A DNA stretch of 49,101 nt from an uncultured Coriobacteriia bacterium (lineage in GTDB: Bacteria; Actinomycetota; Coriobacteriia; Coriobacteriales; QAMH01): positions 1 through 49,101 of the forward strand of contig CAUHSG010000013.1 of assembly GCA_959608885.1 (NCBI GenBank). Direction: 5' to 3'. Under the pieces are notes generated by a model. The model had not been told where the DNA came from, made no database searches, and worked only from the letters and a program-made list of their open reading frames with translations. The position numbers and the translations under genes were made by a program. This document shows, in pieces, positions 7,756 through 16,220 of this stretch. Position 1 is the stretch's first letter. The number at the start of each line of letters is the position of its first letter.

Positions 7756-8736
7756 ATGGACCCGAACGTCCGCCCCGATTCCATGGCACGCATCAACACC
7801 CCCGAGCTCGCCCAGGCATTTATCGACGAGCAGGTACAGGCCATACGCGAGCAAGTTGGCGACCGCAAGGTGCTGCTGGCGCTTTCCGGTGGCGTTGACA
7901 GCTCGGTCGTGGCGGCGCTGCTCATCAAGGCCATCGGCAAGAACCTCATCTGCGTGCACGTGAACCATGGCCTCATGCGCAAGGGCGAGTCCGAGCAGGT
8001 GGTGGATGTCTTCCAGAACCAGATGGACGCCAATCTCGTCTACGTGGATGCCACGGATCGCTTTCTTGACTTGCTGGCCGGCGTCGATGAGCCCGAGACC
8101 AAGCGCAAGATCATCGGCGCGGAGTTCATTCGCGTGTTCGAGGAGGAGGCGCGCAAGGTCGGTGACGAGGTCGACTTCCTCGCCCAGGGCACCATCTACC
8201 CTGACATCCTCGAGTCCAAGGACGGCGTGAAGGCGCATCATAACGTGGGTGGCCTGCCCGAGGACCTGCAGTTCGACTTGGTCGAGCCCGTCAAGCTGCT
8301 CTACAAGGACGAGGTGCGCGTGGTCGGTCGCGAGCTCGGGCTGCCCGAGTCCATGGTGGAACGCCAGCCCTTCCCCGGCCCCGGTCTGGGCGTGCGCTGC
8401 CTCGGCGCCATCACGCGCGATCGCCTGGAGGCGCTGCGCGAGGCCGATGCCATCGTGCGTGAGGAGATGGAAGCGGCCGGCGTGGGCGCGTGGCAGTACT
8501 TCGCCGTGGTGCCCGACATGCGGGCCACGGGTGTGCGCGACGGCGTGCGCGCCTACGAGTGGCCGGCGATCATCCGCGCCATCAACACAGTCGACGTCAT
8601 GACTGCGACGGTGCCCGAGTTGGACTGGGAGCTGCTCAAGCGCATGACCGACCGCATCACGCATGAGGTGCCCGGCATCTGCCGCGTGTGCTATGACCTC
8701 ACGCCCAAGCCCGTCGGCACGGTGGAGTGGGAGTAA
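7756..8736 (+). CDS. guaA: GMP synthase, ATP-pyrophosphatase (synthetase) subunit only
   Basis: Converts XMP to GMP using ATP and ammonia. The 326 residues contain the N-type ATP pyrophosphatase with the PP-loop S-G-G-V-D-S-S near residue 38 and the C-terminal dimerisation domain (P-F-P-G-P-G-L-G-V-R, ending P-K-P-V-G-T-V-E-W-E). The class I glutaminase domain that makes most bacterial GuaA proteins about 510-525 residues long is absent. The start M-D-P-N-V, then F-I-D-E-Q-V-x-x-I-R-E-x-V-G, resembles the archaeal stand-alone subunit. AGGAGG is ideally spaced 5 bases before the ATG. No partner glutaminase gene is seen in the window; one elsewhere, or use of free ammonia, must be assumed. Confidence 0.93.
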   Translation: MDPNVRPDSMARINTPELAQAFIDEQVQAIREQVGDRKVLLALSGGVDSSVVAALLIKAIGKNLICVHVNHGLMRKGESEQVVDVFQNQMDANLVYVDATDRFLDLLAGVDEPETKRKIIGAEFIRVFEEEARKVGDEVDFLAQGTIYPDILESKDGVKAHHNVGGLPEDLQFDLVEPVKLLYKDEVRVVGRELGLPESMVERQPFPGPGLGVRCLGAITRDRLEALREADAIVREEMEAAGVGAWQYFAVVPDMRATGVRDGVRAYEWPAIIRAINTVDVMTATVPELDWELLKRMTDRITHEVPGICRVCYDLTPKPVGTVEWE

Positions 8737-8792
8737 AGAAGGTTATAGCTCAATGAAATCTGGGGCTGGCCGTGAGGCCCTGACCATACTTT

Positions 8793-8813
8793 GGCGGGGA
8801 CTTTCTCCCCGCC
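8793..8813 (+). terminator. guaA: Rho-independent terminator after guaA
   Basis: An 8-bp perfect stem GGCGGGGA (8793-8800) and TCCCCGCC (8806-8813) with loop CTTTC, followed by ATTTTCT. Confidence 0.85.
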
Positions 8814-8830
8814 ATTTTCTATATGCCTGA

Positions 8831-8887
8831 TTCAAAATCAAGAATTTTGTTAGCAATCTGCATTTTGAAATCACGAGTTTTGTTATC
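8831..8887. repeat. Two imperfect 24-bp direct repeats, 33 bp apart
   Basis: Copies at 8831-8854 and 8864-8887 match at 19 of 24 positions and share AAATCA-G-A-TTTTGTTA. The first contains a perfect CAAAAT-N5-ATTTTG inverted repeat. They sit about 85-140 bases before the ABC exporter start and span three helical turns, as expected for tandem operator sites. Confidence 0.5.
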
Positions 8888-8971
8888 TCCCATGGAAGTA
8901 GTCCTGCTTTTATCGCTTTCAGGGAGTATGCTCTCGACTGTTATCACCAAAGGCGCGGAAAGAGGAATCCG

Positions 8972-10753
8972 ATGTCGAAGAAGCAATCGTTGACGCGGCG
9001 TAGCCTGCACTATTACTGGCTGGCGACGCGCAATCACCTGGGGCTGTTCGTGGCGCTCGTGGCCTCGACTATCGGGTTCTGCGGTTTCCTCACCTATGGC
9101 AACCCCTACGTGATGAGCCTCATCGTCGACCGCATCGCCTCCGAGCCGGTGGCCGCCGATCAGGTCTTCGCGGTGTTCGGTCCCTACATTGCTGCGCTCA
9201 TCGGCATCAATGTCGCTGGGCAGGCATGCAGCAAGCTCCAGGACTACACGCTCTGGAAGCTGCAGATTGCCGTGAACTACGACCTCGCCACCACGGCCTT
9301 CGACTGTCTGTGCAACCAATCGCTGTCGTTTCACTCCAACCGCTTCGGCGGCACGCTCGTGAGCCAGACTTCCAAGTTCATGGCCGGCTACACCCAGCTG
9401 CTCCAGACCATGAACTTCCCGTTCCTGCCCATCCTGTGCTCGATTACCTTCACCTGCCTCATTCTGTTTCCTGCCGTGCCCATTTACGCCGGCGTGCTCA
9501 TGGCTATGCTCGCGGTGTACGCCGCCGTCTCCTACATCATGTACAAACGCATCCTGCACCTGAACGAGCGGGCGGCCAGCGCCCAGAACCAATTGTCCGG
9601 AGAGCTGTCAGACGCGGTTACCAACATCCTTGCCGTGAAGACCTACGGTCGCGAGGAGTACGAGCGCCGGCTCTTCGACGCGGCCAACAGGGAAGTGATG
9701 ACACGCGACTCGAAGCGCATGCGGGCCTCGCTCGCCCGCGGCATCACCACGGCGGCCATAACCGTGGTCATCATGTCCGTGGTGACGGTGTTCATCTCCG
9801 GCGGCAACGCCTGGTTCGGCATCACGCCGGGCACGGTCATCCTCATGTTCACCTACACGAACACGGTGACCAACCAGTTCAACTTCATCAACACGGGCCT
9901 ACAGCGCATCAACCAGGCCTTTGGCGATGCCTCGGGCATGACCGCCGTGCTCGACGAGCCGCGTCTCGTGGCTGACAAGCCCGACGCCAAGCCGCTTGAC
10001 GTGGAGGAAGGCGAGATCGATTTCGACGACATCAACTTCTGGTACACCGACGGCGACGTGAGGACGCAGGTGTTCGACGACTTCAACCTGCACATTTCAG
10101 CCGGCCAGCGCGTGGGGCTCGTGGGAATGTCGGGCGCGGGAAAGACCACGCTCACCAAGTTGCTGTTGCGCCTGGCCGACATCCAGGAGGGCGAGATTCT
10201 GGTGGACGGTCAGAACGTGGCTGACGTGACCCAGCAGAGCCTGCGTCGTCAGATCGCCTACGTGCCCCAGGAGGCGCTGCTGTTCCATCGCACCATCGCC
10301 GAGAACATCGCCTATGGGCGCCCCGACGCCACCATGGAGGAGATTCGCGAGGCGGCACAGGCGGCAAACGCGCTGGAGTTCATCGAGGCGCTTCCCCAGG
10401 GCTTCGCCACCATCACCGGCGAGCGCGGCATCAAGCTCTCCGGCGGCCAGCGCCAGAGGATCGCTATCGCGCGTGCCATGCTCGCCGACTGTCCCATCCT
10501 CGTGCTCGACGAGGCGACCAGCGCGCTCGATTCCGAGAGCGAGGCGGCCGTGCAGGAGGCCCTGGCCCGCCTCATGGAAGGCCGCACCGCCATCGTGGTG
10601 GCGCATCGGCTATCCACCGTGGCCAGCCTCGACCGCATCGTGGTGCTATCGCAGGGCCGCATCGTGGAGGACGGCCCGCACGCCGAGCTCGTGGCCAAGG
10701 GTGGCGACTATGCGCGGCTGTGGAACCGCCAGACCGGCGCGTTCAGGGAGTGA
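8972..10753 (+). CDS. ABC exporter, fused permease and ATP-binding protein
   Basis: A 593-residue half-transporter of the type I exporter (MsbA/LmrA-like) class, expected to act as a dimer in the cytoplasmic membrane. The N-terminal about 330 residues hold six hydrophobic segments. The C-terminal nucleotide-binding domain has Walker A G-M-S-G-A-G-K-T-T (about 386-394), Q-loop V-P-Q-E-A-L-L-F, signature L-S-G-G-Q-R-Q-R (about 489), Walker B I-L-V-L-D-E-A-T-S and the H-loop A-H-R-L-S-T. All ATPase motifs are intact. It is monocistronic, so homodimerisation is more likely than a heterodimer. The substrate (lipid, drug or peptide) cannot be inferred. The ATG at 8972 follows GGAAAGAGGAAT. Confidence 0.92.
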   Translation: MSKKQSLTRRSLHYYWLATRNHLGLFVALVASTIGFCGFLTYGNPYVMSLIVDRIASEPVAADQVFAVFGPYIAALIGINVAGQACSKLQDYTLWKLQIAVNYDLATTAFDCLCNQSLSFHSNRFGGTLVSQTSKFMAGYTQLLQTMNFPFLPILCSITFTCLILFPAVPIYAGVLMAMLAVYAAVSYIMYKRILHLNERAASAQNQLSGELSDAVTNILAVKTYGREEYERRLFDAANREVMTRDSKRMRASLARGITTAAITVVIMSVVTVFISGGNAWFGITPGTVILMFTYTNTVTNQFNFINTGLQRINQAFGDASGMTAVLDEPRLVADKPDAKPLDVEEGEIDFDDINFWYTDGDVRTQVFDDFNLHISAGQRVGLVGMSGAGKTTLTKLLLRLADIQEGEILVDGQNVADVTQQSLRRQIAYVPQEALLFHRTIAENIAYGRPDATMEEIREAAQAANALEFIEALPQGFATITGERGIKLSGGQRQRIAIARAMLADCPILVLDEATSALDSESEAAVQEALARLMEGRTAIVVAHRLSTVASLDRIVVLSQGRIVEDGPHAELVAKGGDYARLWNRQTGAFRE

Positions 10754-10775
10754 ACGCGCGGCTCTTGGTTTCATG

Positions 10776-10817
10776 TTGAGCAAAAATGCGCTACTATTGA
10801 GCAAATTTGCTCAATAG
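10776..10817 (+). promoter_or_regulatory. 24-bp perfect palindrome plus half-site before the DUF4143 ATPase gene
   Basis: A perfect palindrome with arms CTATTGAGCAAA (10794-10805) and TTTGCTCAATAG (10806-10817) lies 12 bases upstream of the ATPase ATG. The half-site TTGAGCAAA recurs at 10776-10784, 21 bp upstream. This is two helical turns, consistent with cooperative binding of a dimer. Because it abuts the Shine-Dalgarno site, autorepression is a natural guess. Confidence 0.65.
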
Positions 10818-10829
10818 AAAGAGGAAGTC

Positions 10830-12011
10830 ATGTACGAGCGGTCCTTGGTGAACAAGCTTGCCGATCGGATGAACGAGCCCAGGCGATTCATCCAGATGTT
10901 GATTGGCCCTCGGCAGACGGGCAAGAGCACTGCGATTCGCCAGGCCCTGGAGCGCGTTGACATACCCCGTCACGTGGCGCTTGCGTCTATCGATTCCGCC
11001 TCGCGCGATTGGCTACGCTCGCAATGGCTGTTGGCGAGAAACCTCATAACGCCGGAAACGCCATCTGCAATTCTTGTCATTGACGAGGTCCAACTGGTGG
11101 ACCAATGGTCAAGCGTTGCAAAGGAACTCTGGGATGAAGACGCGTGGTCGGATATCGATCTGCGCGTGGTTCTGAGCGGCTCGTCATCGCTTTTGCTGGA
11201 GAAAGGACTGAAAGAGGGCCTTACCGGAAGGTTCGAGGTGCTGAGGAGCACGCATTGGACTTACGAGGAATGTCGAGAGGCTTTTGACTACACGCTGAAC
11301 GACTTCCTGTACTTTGGCGGATATCCGGGTAGTGCGCCATTGATAGGGGACGAGCCTCGTTGGCTCGAGTACATGAATGATTCCGTAATAGAGCCCAGCA
11401 TCTCAAAAGATGTCATTTCTCTGGAAGAGATTAGGAAACCCGCACTCATGAGGAGGCTGTTCTACTTGGGTGCACCGTATTCCGGACAGGAATTGTCATA
11501 TAGAAAGATGATCGGACAACTTGATGATGCCGGCAATACGACGACTATCGCCCATTATCTCACGTTACTTTCCGATGCGGGGCTTTTATGTGGTCTGCAA
11601 AAGTACGACCCGAAGCTTCTGCGGCAGAAGGCGAGTTCGCCACGCTTCGCGGTCTATGACACGTCTCTCATGACGGCGACATATGGCCAGTACAGGAGCT
11701 TCCTTCTGACTGATCCCGAGCGAAAGGGCCATCTGGTCGAAAGCGCAGTTGGCGCGTATCTTCTCGCCCGCTCCGTACAAGAGAAGTTTGACGTGGCGTG
11801 GTGGCGCGAGGGCACCAATGAAGTCGATTTCGTAATCTCCCAGGGCGAATCTCTTGTGGCTATCGAGGTCAAGAGCGGTCGCATCAAGCAGACCAAGGGG
11901 ATGACGGCTTTCATAAACAAGTTTCCAAAAGCCAGGAGTATCATTGTGGGTTCGTCACAGGCCCCATTGGAAGAGTTCCTTCTGGGAAAGGTGCCCTTAT
12001 TTGGTGTTTAA
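10830..12011 (+). CDS. AAA_14/DUF4143 ATPase
   Basis: A 393-residue member of the abundant but poorly understood ATPase family that combines an AAA_14 P-loop domain with a C-terminal DUF4143 domain. Walker A is G-P-R-Q-T-G-K-S-T (26-34), Walker B A-I-L-V-I-D-E-V-Q (80-88), and sensor-like L-S-G-S-S-S-L-L-L follows. DUF4143 carries a nuclease-like E-V-D-F-V-I ... A-I-E-V-K-S-G signature of the PD-(D/E)XK type. Base composition is visibly less GC-rich than its neighbours, suggesting horizontal acquisition. The gene is solitary, between two terminators, with a perfect palindrome directly upstream. The cellular role is not established for this family; a defence or mobile-gene role is speculation. 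Confidence 0.88.
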   Translation: MYERSLVNKLADRMNEPRRFIQMLIGPRQTGKSTAIRQALERVDIPRHVALASIDSASRDWLRSQWLLARNLITPETPSAILVIDEVQLVDQWSSVAKELWDEDAWSDIDLRVVLSGSSSLLLEKGLKEGLTGRFEVLRSTHWTYEECREAFDYTLNDFLYFGGYPGSAPLIGDEPRWLEYMNDSVIEPSISKDVISLEEIRKPALMRRLFYLGAPYSGQELSYRKMIGQLDDAGNTTTIAHYLTLLSDAGLLCGLQKYDPKLLRQKASSPRFAVYDTSLMTATYGQYRSFLLTDPERKGHLVESAVGAYLLARSVQEKFDVAWWREGTNEVDFVISQGESLVAIEVKSGRIKQTKGMTAFINKFPKARSIIVGSSQAPLEEFLLGKVPLFGV

Positions 12012-12065
12012 AGCATCGGACTATGGGGCATTAGGTCGGATTTTCGGTCCTGGCCTCATATCTAA

Positions 12066-12095
12066 GGAAAGGCCGCCATCATTGGCGGCCTTTCC
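12066..12095. terminator. 12-bp-stem bidirectional terminator
   Basis: GGAAAGGCCGCC (12066-12077) pairs perfectly with GGCGGCCTTTCC (12084-12095), loop ATCATT. It lies between the convergent DUF4143 ATPase and symporter genes. The core and loop are nearly identical to the hairpin at 23621-23650. Confidence 0.8.
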
Positions 12096-12115
12096 ACATG
12101 TGATGTGAATAGCGC

Positions 12116-13657
12116 CTAGGCGCCGGTCGCCATGTCGGATTCGATATCCTCGTCCTGCTTCGAAGGCGCCTCGATGCCATCGGGATCGCCGAGCTCGCGC
12201 AGCTTGGCCGCCTCGATTTCGCGCTGGGCGATCTCCTCCTCGGTGAATCCCTTCCAGTTAGGCTCGATGCCCTTCGCCTTATCCTGGGCAGCGGATATGA
12301 GTCCGGGGACGATGTAGGCAATCCAGCAGGCGATGGCTCCCCAGAGGTTGACGCCGAGGAAGTTCGCGTACTTGCCGTCGCCGATGTTCATGAACGACAG
12401 CGATGACGCGTCAACGACATCCCAGATGCCGAGTATCATGCCGATCCAGAACGAGAGCATGAAGCCTGTCTTGGTGGGTTTCACCACGCCGTGCATCAAG
12501 AAGATGGGCCCGAGCCCCATGATCATCGTGCCGGAAATCGTCGTCGCCGTGATGATGCTCGCTCCCATGATCATTGGCAGGTTGCCCACGATGCCAAATA
12601 TGATCATGACGCCGATGCTGATCATGCGCACGTTCTCGGGCGTGATGCCGACGATGCCGGGAAGGTCTCGCGAGCACAGCTTGCCCAGCGAGGTGAAAGT
12701 GGAGTCAAGCGTCGATCCCGCCGTCGAAATCATGATCACGGCGACTATGAAGAACGCTACGATGCCTAGGGAACGGGCCACGATGACCGGTGCGTCCGAC
12801 CCGCTGCGGGCGATGCCATCCAGGTACAGGTCCACGCCGACGAGGGAGAACAGCATGATGGCGATGAAGCCGAGGATGCCGGCGACGCAAAACGCCTTGA
12901 GCATCTTCTTCTCCTCGCAGAGGAAGCCGCGGTCTGTCAGGACCGCATCGTGGAAACCATAGGAGAGGCATTGGAGGCCTGCACCGATGATGAAGTCGAC
13001 GCCGCCCTCGAGGGACCATACGCCGCTCGTGGCATAGGCGTCAACGCCATGCTGCGGAACGATGATGAACAGGACGCCGATGAGCAGGACGCCGAACAGG
13101 ACGGCCTGGGCAACGTCGGTAATCAGCGAACCGCGCATGCCGCCCTTGCAGCAGTAGGCAATGGTGATGAAGGTCATCAGCAACGCCGCGAGTATGAACG
13201 GCGCGGTGCCGGAGTCGCCGTAGTAGGCACCGATGACCGACGTGTTAGACCATACCTCGTTGAACAGGCGCACGAGAATCGCGGCCGAGAAGCAGAACGC
13301 CGCCGCGACACCGTAGTGCTCGGTCAGGAAGCTGACCATGCCCTTTGCGCCAAACTTTCGGCGCAGGCGATAGAGCGCCCATCCGGTGAGCGGGATGCAG
13401 AGCCAGTACACCGCATAGCCGATGCCACCGACGATGCCGAAGTCCGCTCCCATGTTGGCGGCGTTGGTCACCGACTTGGCGAAGATCCAGGCGATGAACA
13501 CCGATGCCATGATCATCCAGGGGTTGGCATCCTTTCCCTGGCGGTTCTCGCCACGGAAGAATTCGCCGACGGTAACCGTCTTGGGCGAGATGAGGAACAT
13601 CGCGACACCATAGACCACCAGGAATCCCCAGAACAACAATCCGGTCCAATCAGTCAT
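12116..13657 (-). CDS. Sodium:solute symporter (SSS family)
   Basis: A 513-residue secondary transporter expected to couple solute uptake to the sodium gradient. About thirteen hydrophobic segments are visible. Family features include the N-terminal V-G-E-F-F-R-G-E-N-R loop, the G-G-M-R-G-S-L-I-T-D-V-A-Q motif matching the conserved GGx(x)a-v-xTDxxQ region of SSS proteins, and S-T-A-G-S-T-L-D-S-T-F-T-S-L-G-K around the sodium-binding helix. An acidic C-terminal tail of about 45 residues is cytoplasmic. The start at 13657 (M-T-D-W-T-G) follows a GGAAGGAAAGAGGG site; the in-frame extension to 13783 lacks membrane-protein character. The substrate is not predictable. Confidence 0.9.
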   Translation of the reverse strand: MTDWTGLLFWGFLVVYGVAMFLISPKTVTVGEFFRGENRQGKDANPWMIMASVFIAWIFAKSVTNAANMGADFGIVGGIGYAVYWLCIPLTGWALYRLRRKFGAKGMVSFLTEHYGVAAAFCFSAAILVRLFNEVWSNTSVIGAYYGDSGTAPFILAALLMTFITIAYCCKGGMRGSLITDVAQAVLFGVLLIGVLFIIVPQHGVDAYATSGVWSLEGGVDFIIGAGLQCLSYGFHDAVLTDRGFLCEEKKMLKAFCVAGILGFIAIMLFSLVGVDLYLDGIARSGSDAPVIVARSLGIVAFFIVAVIMISTAGSTLDSTFTSLGKLCSRDLPGIVGITPENVRMISIGVMIIFGIVGNLPMIMGASIITATTISGTMIMGLGPIFLMHGVVKPTKTGFMLSFWIGMILGIWDVVDASSLSFMNIGDGKYANFLGVNLWGAIACWIAYIVPGLISAAQDKAKGIEPNWKGFTEEEIAQREIEAAKLRELGDPDGIEAPSKQDEDIESDMATGA

Positions 13658-13800
13658 CTTCCCTCTTTCCTTCCTCTCGATCGAATCGTTTCGAAGGCCC
13701 TGCCGGATTCGTGACATGCGCATCATCCAATCGCCATCGCGATGAGGCATTCGAGACGCATGCCGGACGCAAGGCCATGACATAGTAGACTCGATTAATT

Positions 13801-13831
13801 TGTTACTAGATTAAGTCTAATAAAGGTAACA
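13801..13831. promoter_or_regulatory. Nested AT-rich inverted repeats upstream of the symporter gene
   Basis: TGTTAC (13801-13806) and GTAACA (13826-13831) flank an inner TAGA-N5-TCTA repeat (13807-13819), 145-175 bases upstream of the symporter start. This is the only AT-rich stretch between two GC-rich genes, so it probably contains the promoter and an operator. Confidence 0.35.
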
Positions 13832-13867
13832 GTCAAATATTCAGATTTAATCGGCGAGCGGAATCCG

Positions 13868-15976
13868 TCACTGCTCCTGCACGAGAGTGCCCCCACAGCT
13901 TGACCCGAAGCCCGCGGTGCAGGCGTAGCAGTGGTTCGCGAATACGATCGGGCGGCGTAGCGGTCGGGTGGGGTCATCGGCGTAATCGAATATGGTCAGT
14001 CGTTCGCCCTGGCCCTGGAGCAACGCCCGGTCCACGTCAGATCTGGTGAGCTTTCCCTCGGGGAGGACCGCGGCAGATGCCCCGAGGCGAATGGCATGGT
14101 TGAAGTCGCAATCGTAGATGGTGCCGTCCCAGCCCACGTTCATCTGGTGACGGCACATCATGGCCGGACAGGTCTCGGGATTGAACGCGTCCATGAGCGT
14201 GTCCATATAGGACGCGAAGGTACCGTCATCGAGAAGCTTTGCCCCGTAACGGCCGATGGGGTTGTTCGCGACGGCGAAGAGCCTGTCGAAGCCAATGCCC
14301 AGGTTTCCGAGCCTACGTCGGTACATGGCCTCGACGTCATCTTGCACGGGAGGAAGAACGGGTTCCTGGGGGTTGAAGACGAGGTCGAGCACATGAATGC
14401 CGTCGCTACCGTATCCGCGTTCGTTGAGCTTGCGAAGCATCGCGATGGTCGCGTCGTAGGTGTTGCGCCCTCGTTGGGCATCCGATTCCGCCTCGAACAC
14501 GTTCGGGAGCGAGGCGACGATCTCAACGCCAAGCTCGTCGTAGAGGTCGACGAGATGCTCGTAAGCGGGCTCCTGGAGAATGACGAGGTTCGACCTGACC
14601 ATCACGACGGGAGCCGCGAGTGCTGCCTCTCTCAGGAACCACTCGAATTCGGGGTGCATTTCCGGAGCTCCACCCGTGATATCGATGGTCTCCATGTTCC
14701 GCTCGCGCACGACCTTGAGCACCGCCTCGAGGGCATCATGGCCGAGCGCCTCGGTGCGGGCCGGGCTCGACTCGACATGGCAATGGGCACACGCCATGTT
14801 GCAAGCTGCGGTGAGGTTTACCTGCATGGTCGAGATGACGTCTTCGGTCACGCGGTTTGCATCGTCGGCTATCATGTCGTCGAAATACAGCAACGACTCG
14901 AGTGCGGCGTGAACGTCCGCGTTGCTCGCCCGGCGGATGATTCCCGTCTCCTCGAGCTCCCTCTCCGCAAGCCCTCGCAGTTCGGAGCGAGCGGTCTCAC
15001 CTAAGACGAAGCCGCCGAGCAGCGAATCGCGGATGCGGTCATCGGGTCCGTTGACTATGCGGTCACGATAGGAGATGGCGGCCGCAGAGGTGGGGCTCCA
15101 GAGGTCGTCGAACCAGGCAAGGTAAGCGTCATGGTCGTAGCGCACGGGAATCGCCTGGACGAAGAGGCCGTCCAGCTCGCATTCGAAGAGGGAGTCCTCG
15201 CGCGGCTGTTCGGCGATGCGGATGCAGAGGCCATAGCGTTCGCCGGCGAAGTTGGGAAGGCCGGCGGCACCGTTGTTGACGACGATGCCACGTGCCAGCT
15301 TGATGGCGGCCGGTGCGCAGGTGTGCGTGGTGGTGAAGACATCGAGGTCGTTTTCGGCCATGAAGGTGTCCACCTCATCCTGACGCAGGATGTCCTGCAG
15401 GGACTCGCGGGAGTTATCCCATCCGCCAAGCAGCTTCTCGTCACCATGGGTTATTCCGATTCGCTTGCCGGCCACGCTGGCGACGACGAGGGAAGGACGA
15501 TCGAGAAGCGCTGCCTTCAGTTCCGGGGCGCCATCCAGGGCGAAGGAGAGCATCTTGTGTATGCGGTTGGAGCGGGCGACCGAATCGTCAGGGGTGCAAT
15601 CCGGATAGGCGCAGCCGCATCCCACGCCAATGTCGTCCTGGCGCCTCAACTCCGCCTCGACGTTGCCGACCAAGGGGATATGGCGCTCGATGCGACGTTC
15701 TATGTTCGCGAAGTTTTCCGCGTTCTTGTCAAACCAGTGAATATCCCCGTTGAGCACGACCTTCACGTTCTCGGAATCTTCGGATGCGACGAGGGCGTCA
15801 ACGGCTTCGAGTGCGAAGGGATTGCCGTAGAGCCCTCCGACAACGTAGAGAACGTCGGCGGTTACGGTCGCCTCTCCCATGAATGCGTCGGGAGCGATGC
15901 GGTAATCGACGGGACATGCCCTGCCCGCGTCCTTGAAGAGGCGGCGCTTCTGTCCAGATGATGCGCAAGACGACAT
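13868..15976 (-). CDS. Metallophosphoesterase fused to an ArsS-like radical SAM/Cys-rich domain
   Basis: A 702-residue two-part protein. Residues about 40-270 resemble a YfcE/MPE-type phosphoesterase (N-G-D-I-H, V-G-N-V-E-A-E-L, I-T-H-G-D-E, T-T-H-T). The first metal-binding D-x-H is replaced by G-x-Y (V-V-G-G-L-Y-G-N), and a Cys-rich insert G-C-G-C-A-Y-P-D-C is present. Residues about 380-702 match the radical SAM family that includes arsenosugar-synthesis ArsS: the SAM cluster motif is C392-x3-C396-x2-C399, followed by D-I-T-G-G-A-P-E. The C-terminal Cys-rich domain ends C-Y-A-C-T-A-G-F-G-S-S-C-G-G. ArsS relatives are usually stand-alone at about 300-340 residues. The ATG follows GTGAGG at 5-base spacing. 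The substrate of the fusion is unknown; no ars genes adjoin it. Confidence 0.85.
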   Translation of the reverse strand: MSSCASSGQKRRLFKDAGRACPVDYRIAPDAFMGEATVTADVLYVVGGLYGNPFALEAVDALVASEDSENVKVVLNGDIHWFDKNAENFANIERRIERHIPLVGNVEAELRRQDDIGVGCGCAYPDCTPDDSVARSNRIHKMLSFALDGAPELKAALLDRPSLVVASVAGKRIGITHGDEKLLGGWDNSRESLQDILRQDEVDTFMAENDLDVFTTTHTCAPAAIKLARGIVVNNGAAGLPNFAGERYGLCIRIAEQPREDSLFECELDGLFVQAIPVRYDHDAYLAWFDDLWSPTSAAAISYRDRIVNGPDDRIRDSLLGGFVLGETARSELRGLAERELEETGIIRRASNADVHAALESLLYFDDMIADDANRVTEDVISTMQVNLTAACNMACAHCHVESSPARTEALGHDALEAVLKVVRERNMETIDITGGAPEMHPEFEWFLREAALAAPVVMVRSNLVILQEPAYEHLVDLYDELGVEIVASLPNVFEAESDAQRGRNTYDATIAMLRKLNERGYGSDGIHVLDLVFNPQEPVLPPVQDDVEAMYRRRLGNLGIGFDRLFAVANNPIGRYGAKLLDDGTFASYMDTLMDAFNPETCPAMMCRHQMNVGWDGTIYDCDFNHAIRLGASAAVLPEGKLTRSDVDRALLQGQGERLTIFDYADDPTRPLRRPIVFANHCYACTAGFGSSCGGTLVQEQ

Positions 15977-16220
15977 GGAACCTCACTTTGCGAACGATGT
16001 GTGGGCGGAACGCGAGAACCGCATGACACGCTTTCCTCCTATTGCGAGTCAGTATTTAAGCAATCTGTTCGCAAAGATGCAAGATTCAATCATCTACACG
16101 ACATCATCTAATATATTGTATTTTCATCATGCAATTTGAAAAAGGACGCTGGAGGCCGGGGCGGGCATCGCGTACAATTCGTCGCAAGAACATCCGGTCC
16201 ATGGGTTACGGAGCTCGATC

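Noticed and set aside
8819..8893. A short minus-strand peptide (M-G-D-N-K-T-R-D-F-K...) over the direct repeats.
   Set aside because: No ribosome site, no family match, and its sequence is explained by the two direct repeats.
13868..13930. A selenocysteine codon in the ArsS-like C-terminus, as in some relatives.
   Set aside because: The relevant position is an ordinary cysteine codon in G-S-S-C-G-G and there is no in-frame TGA.
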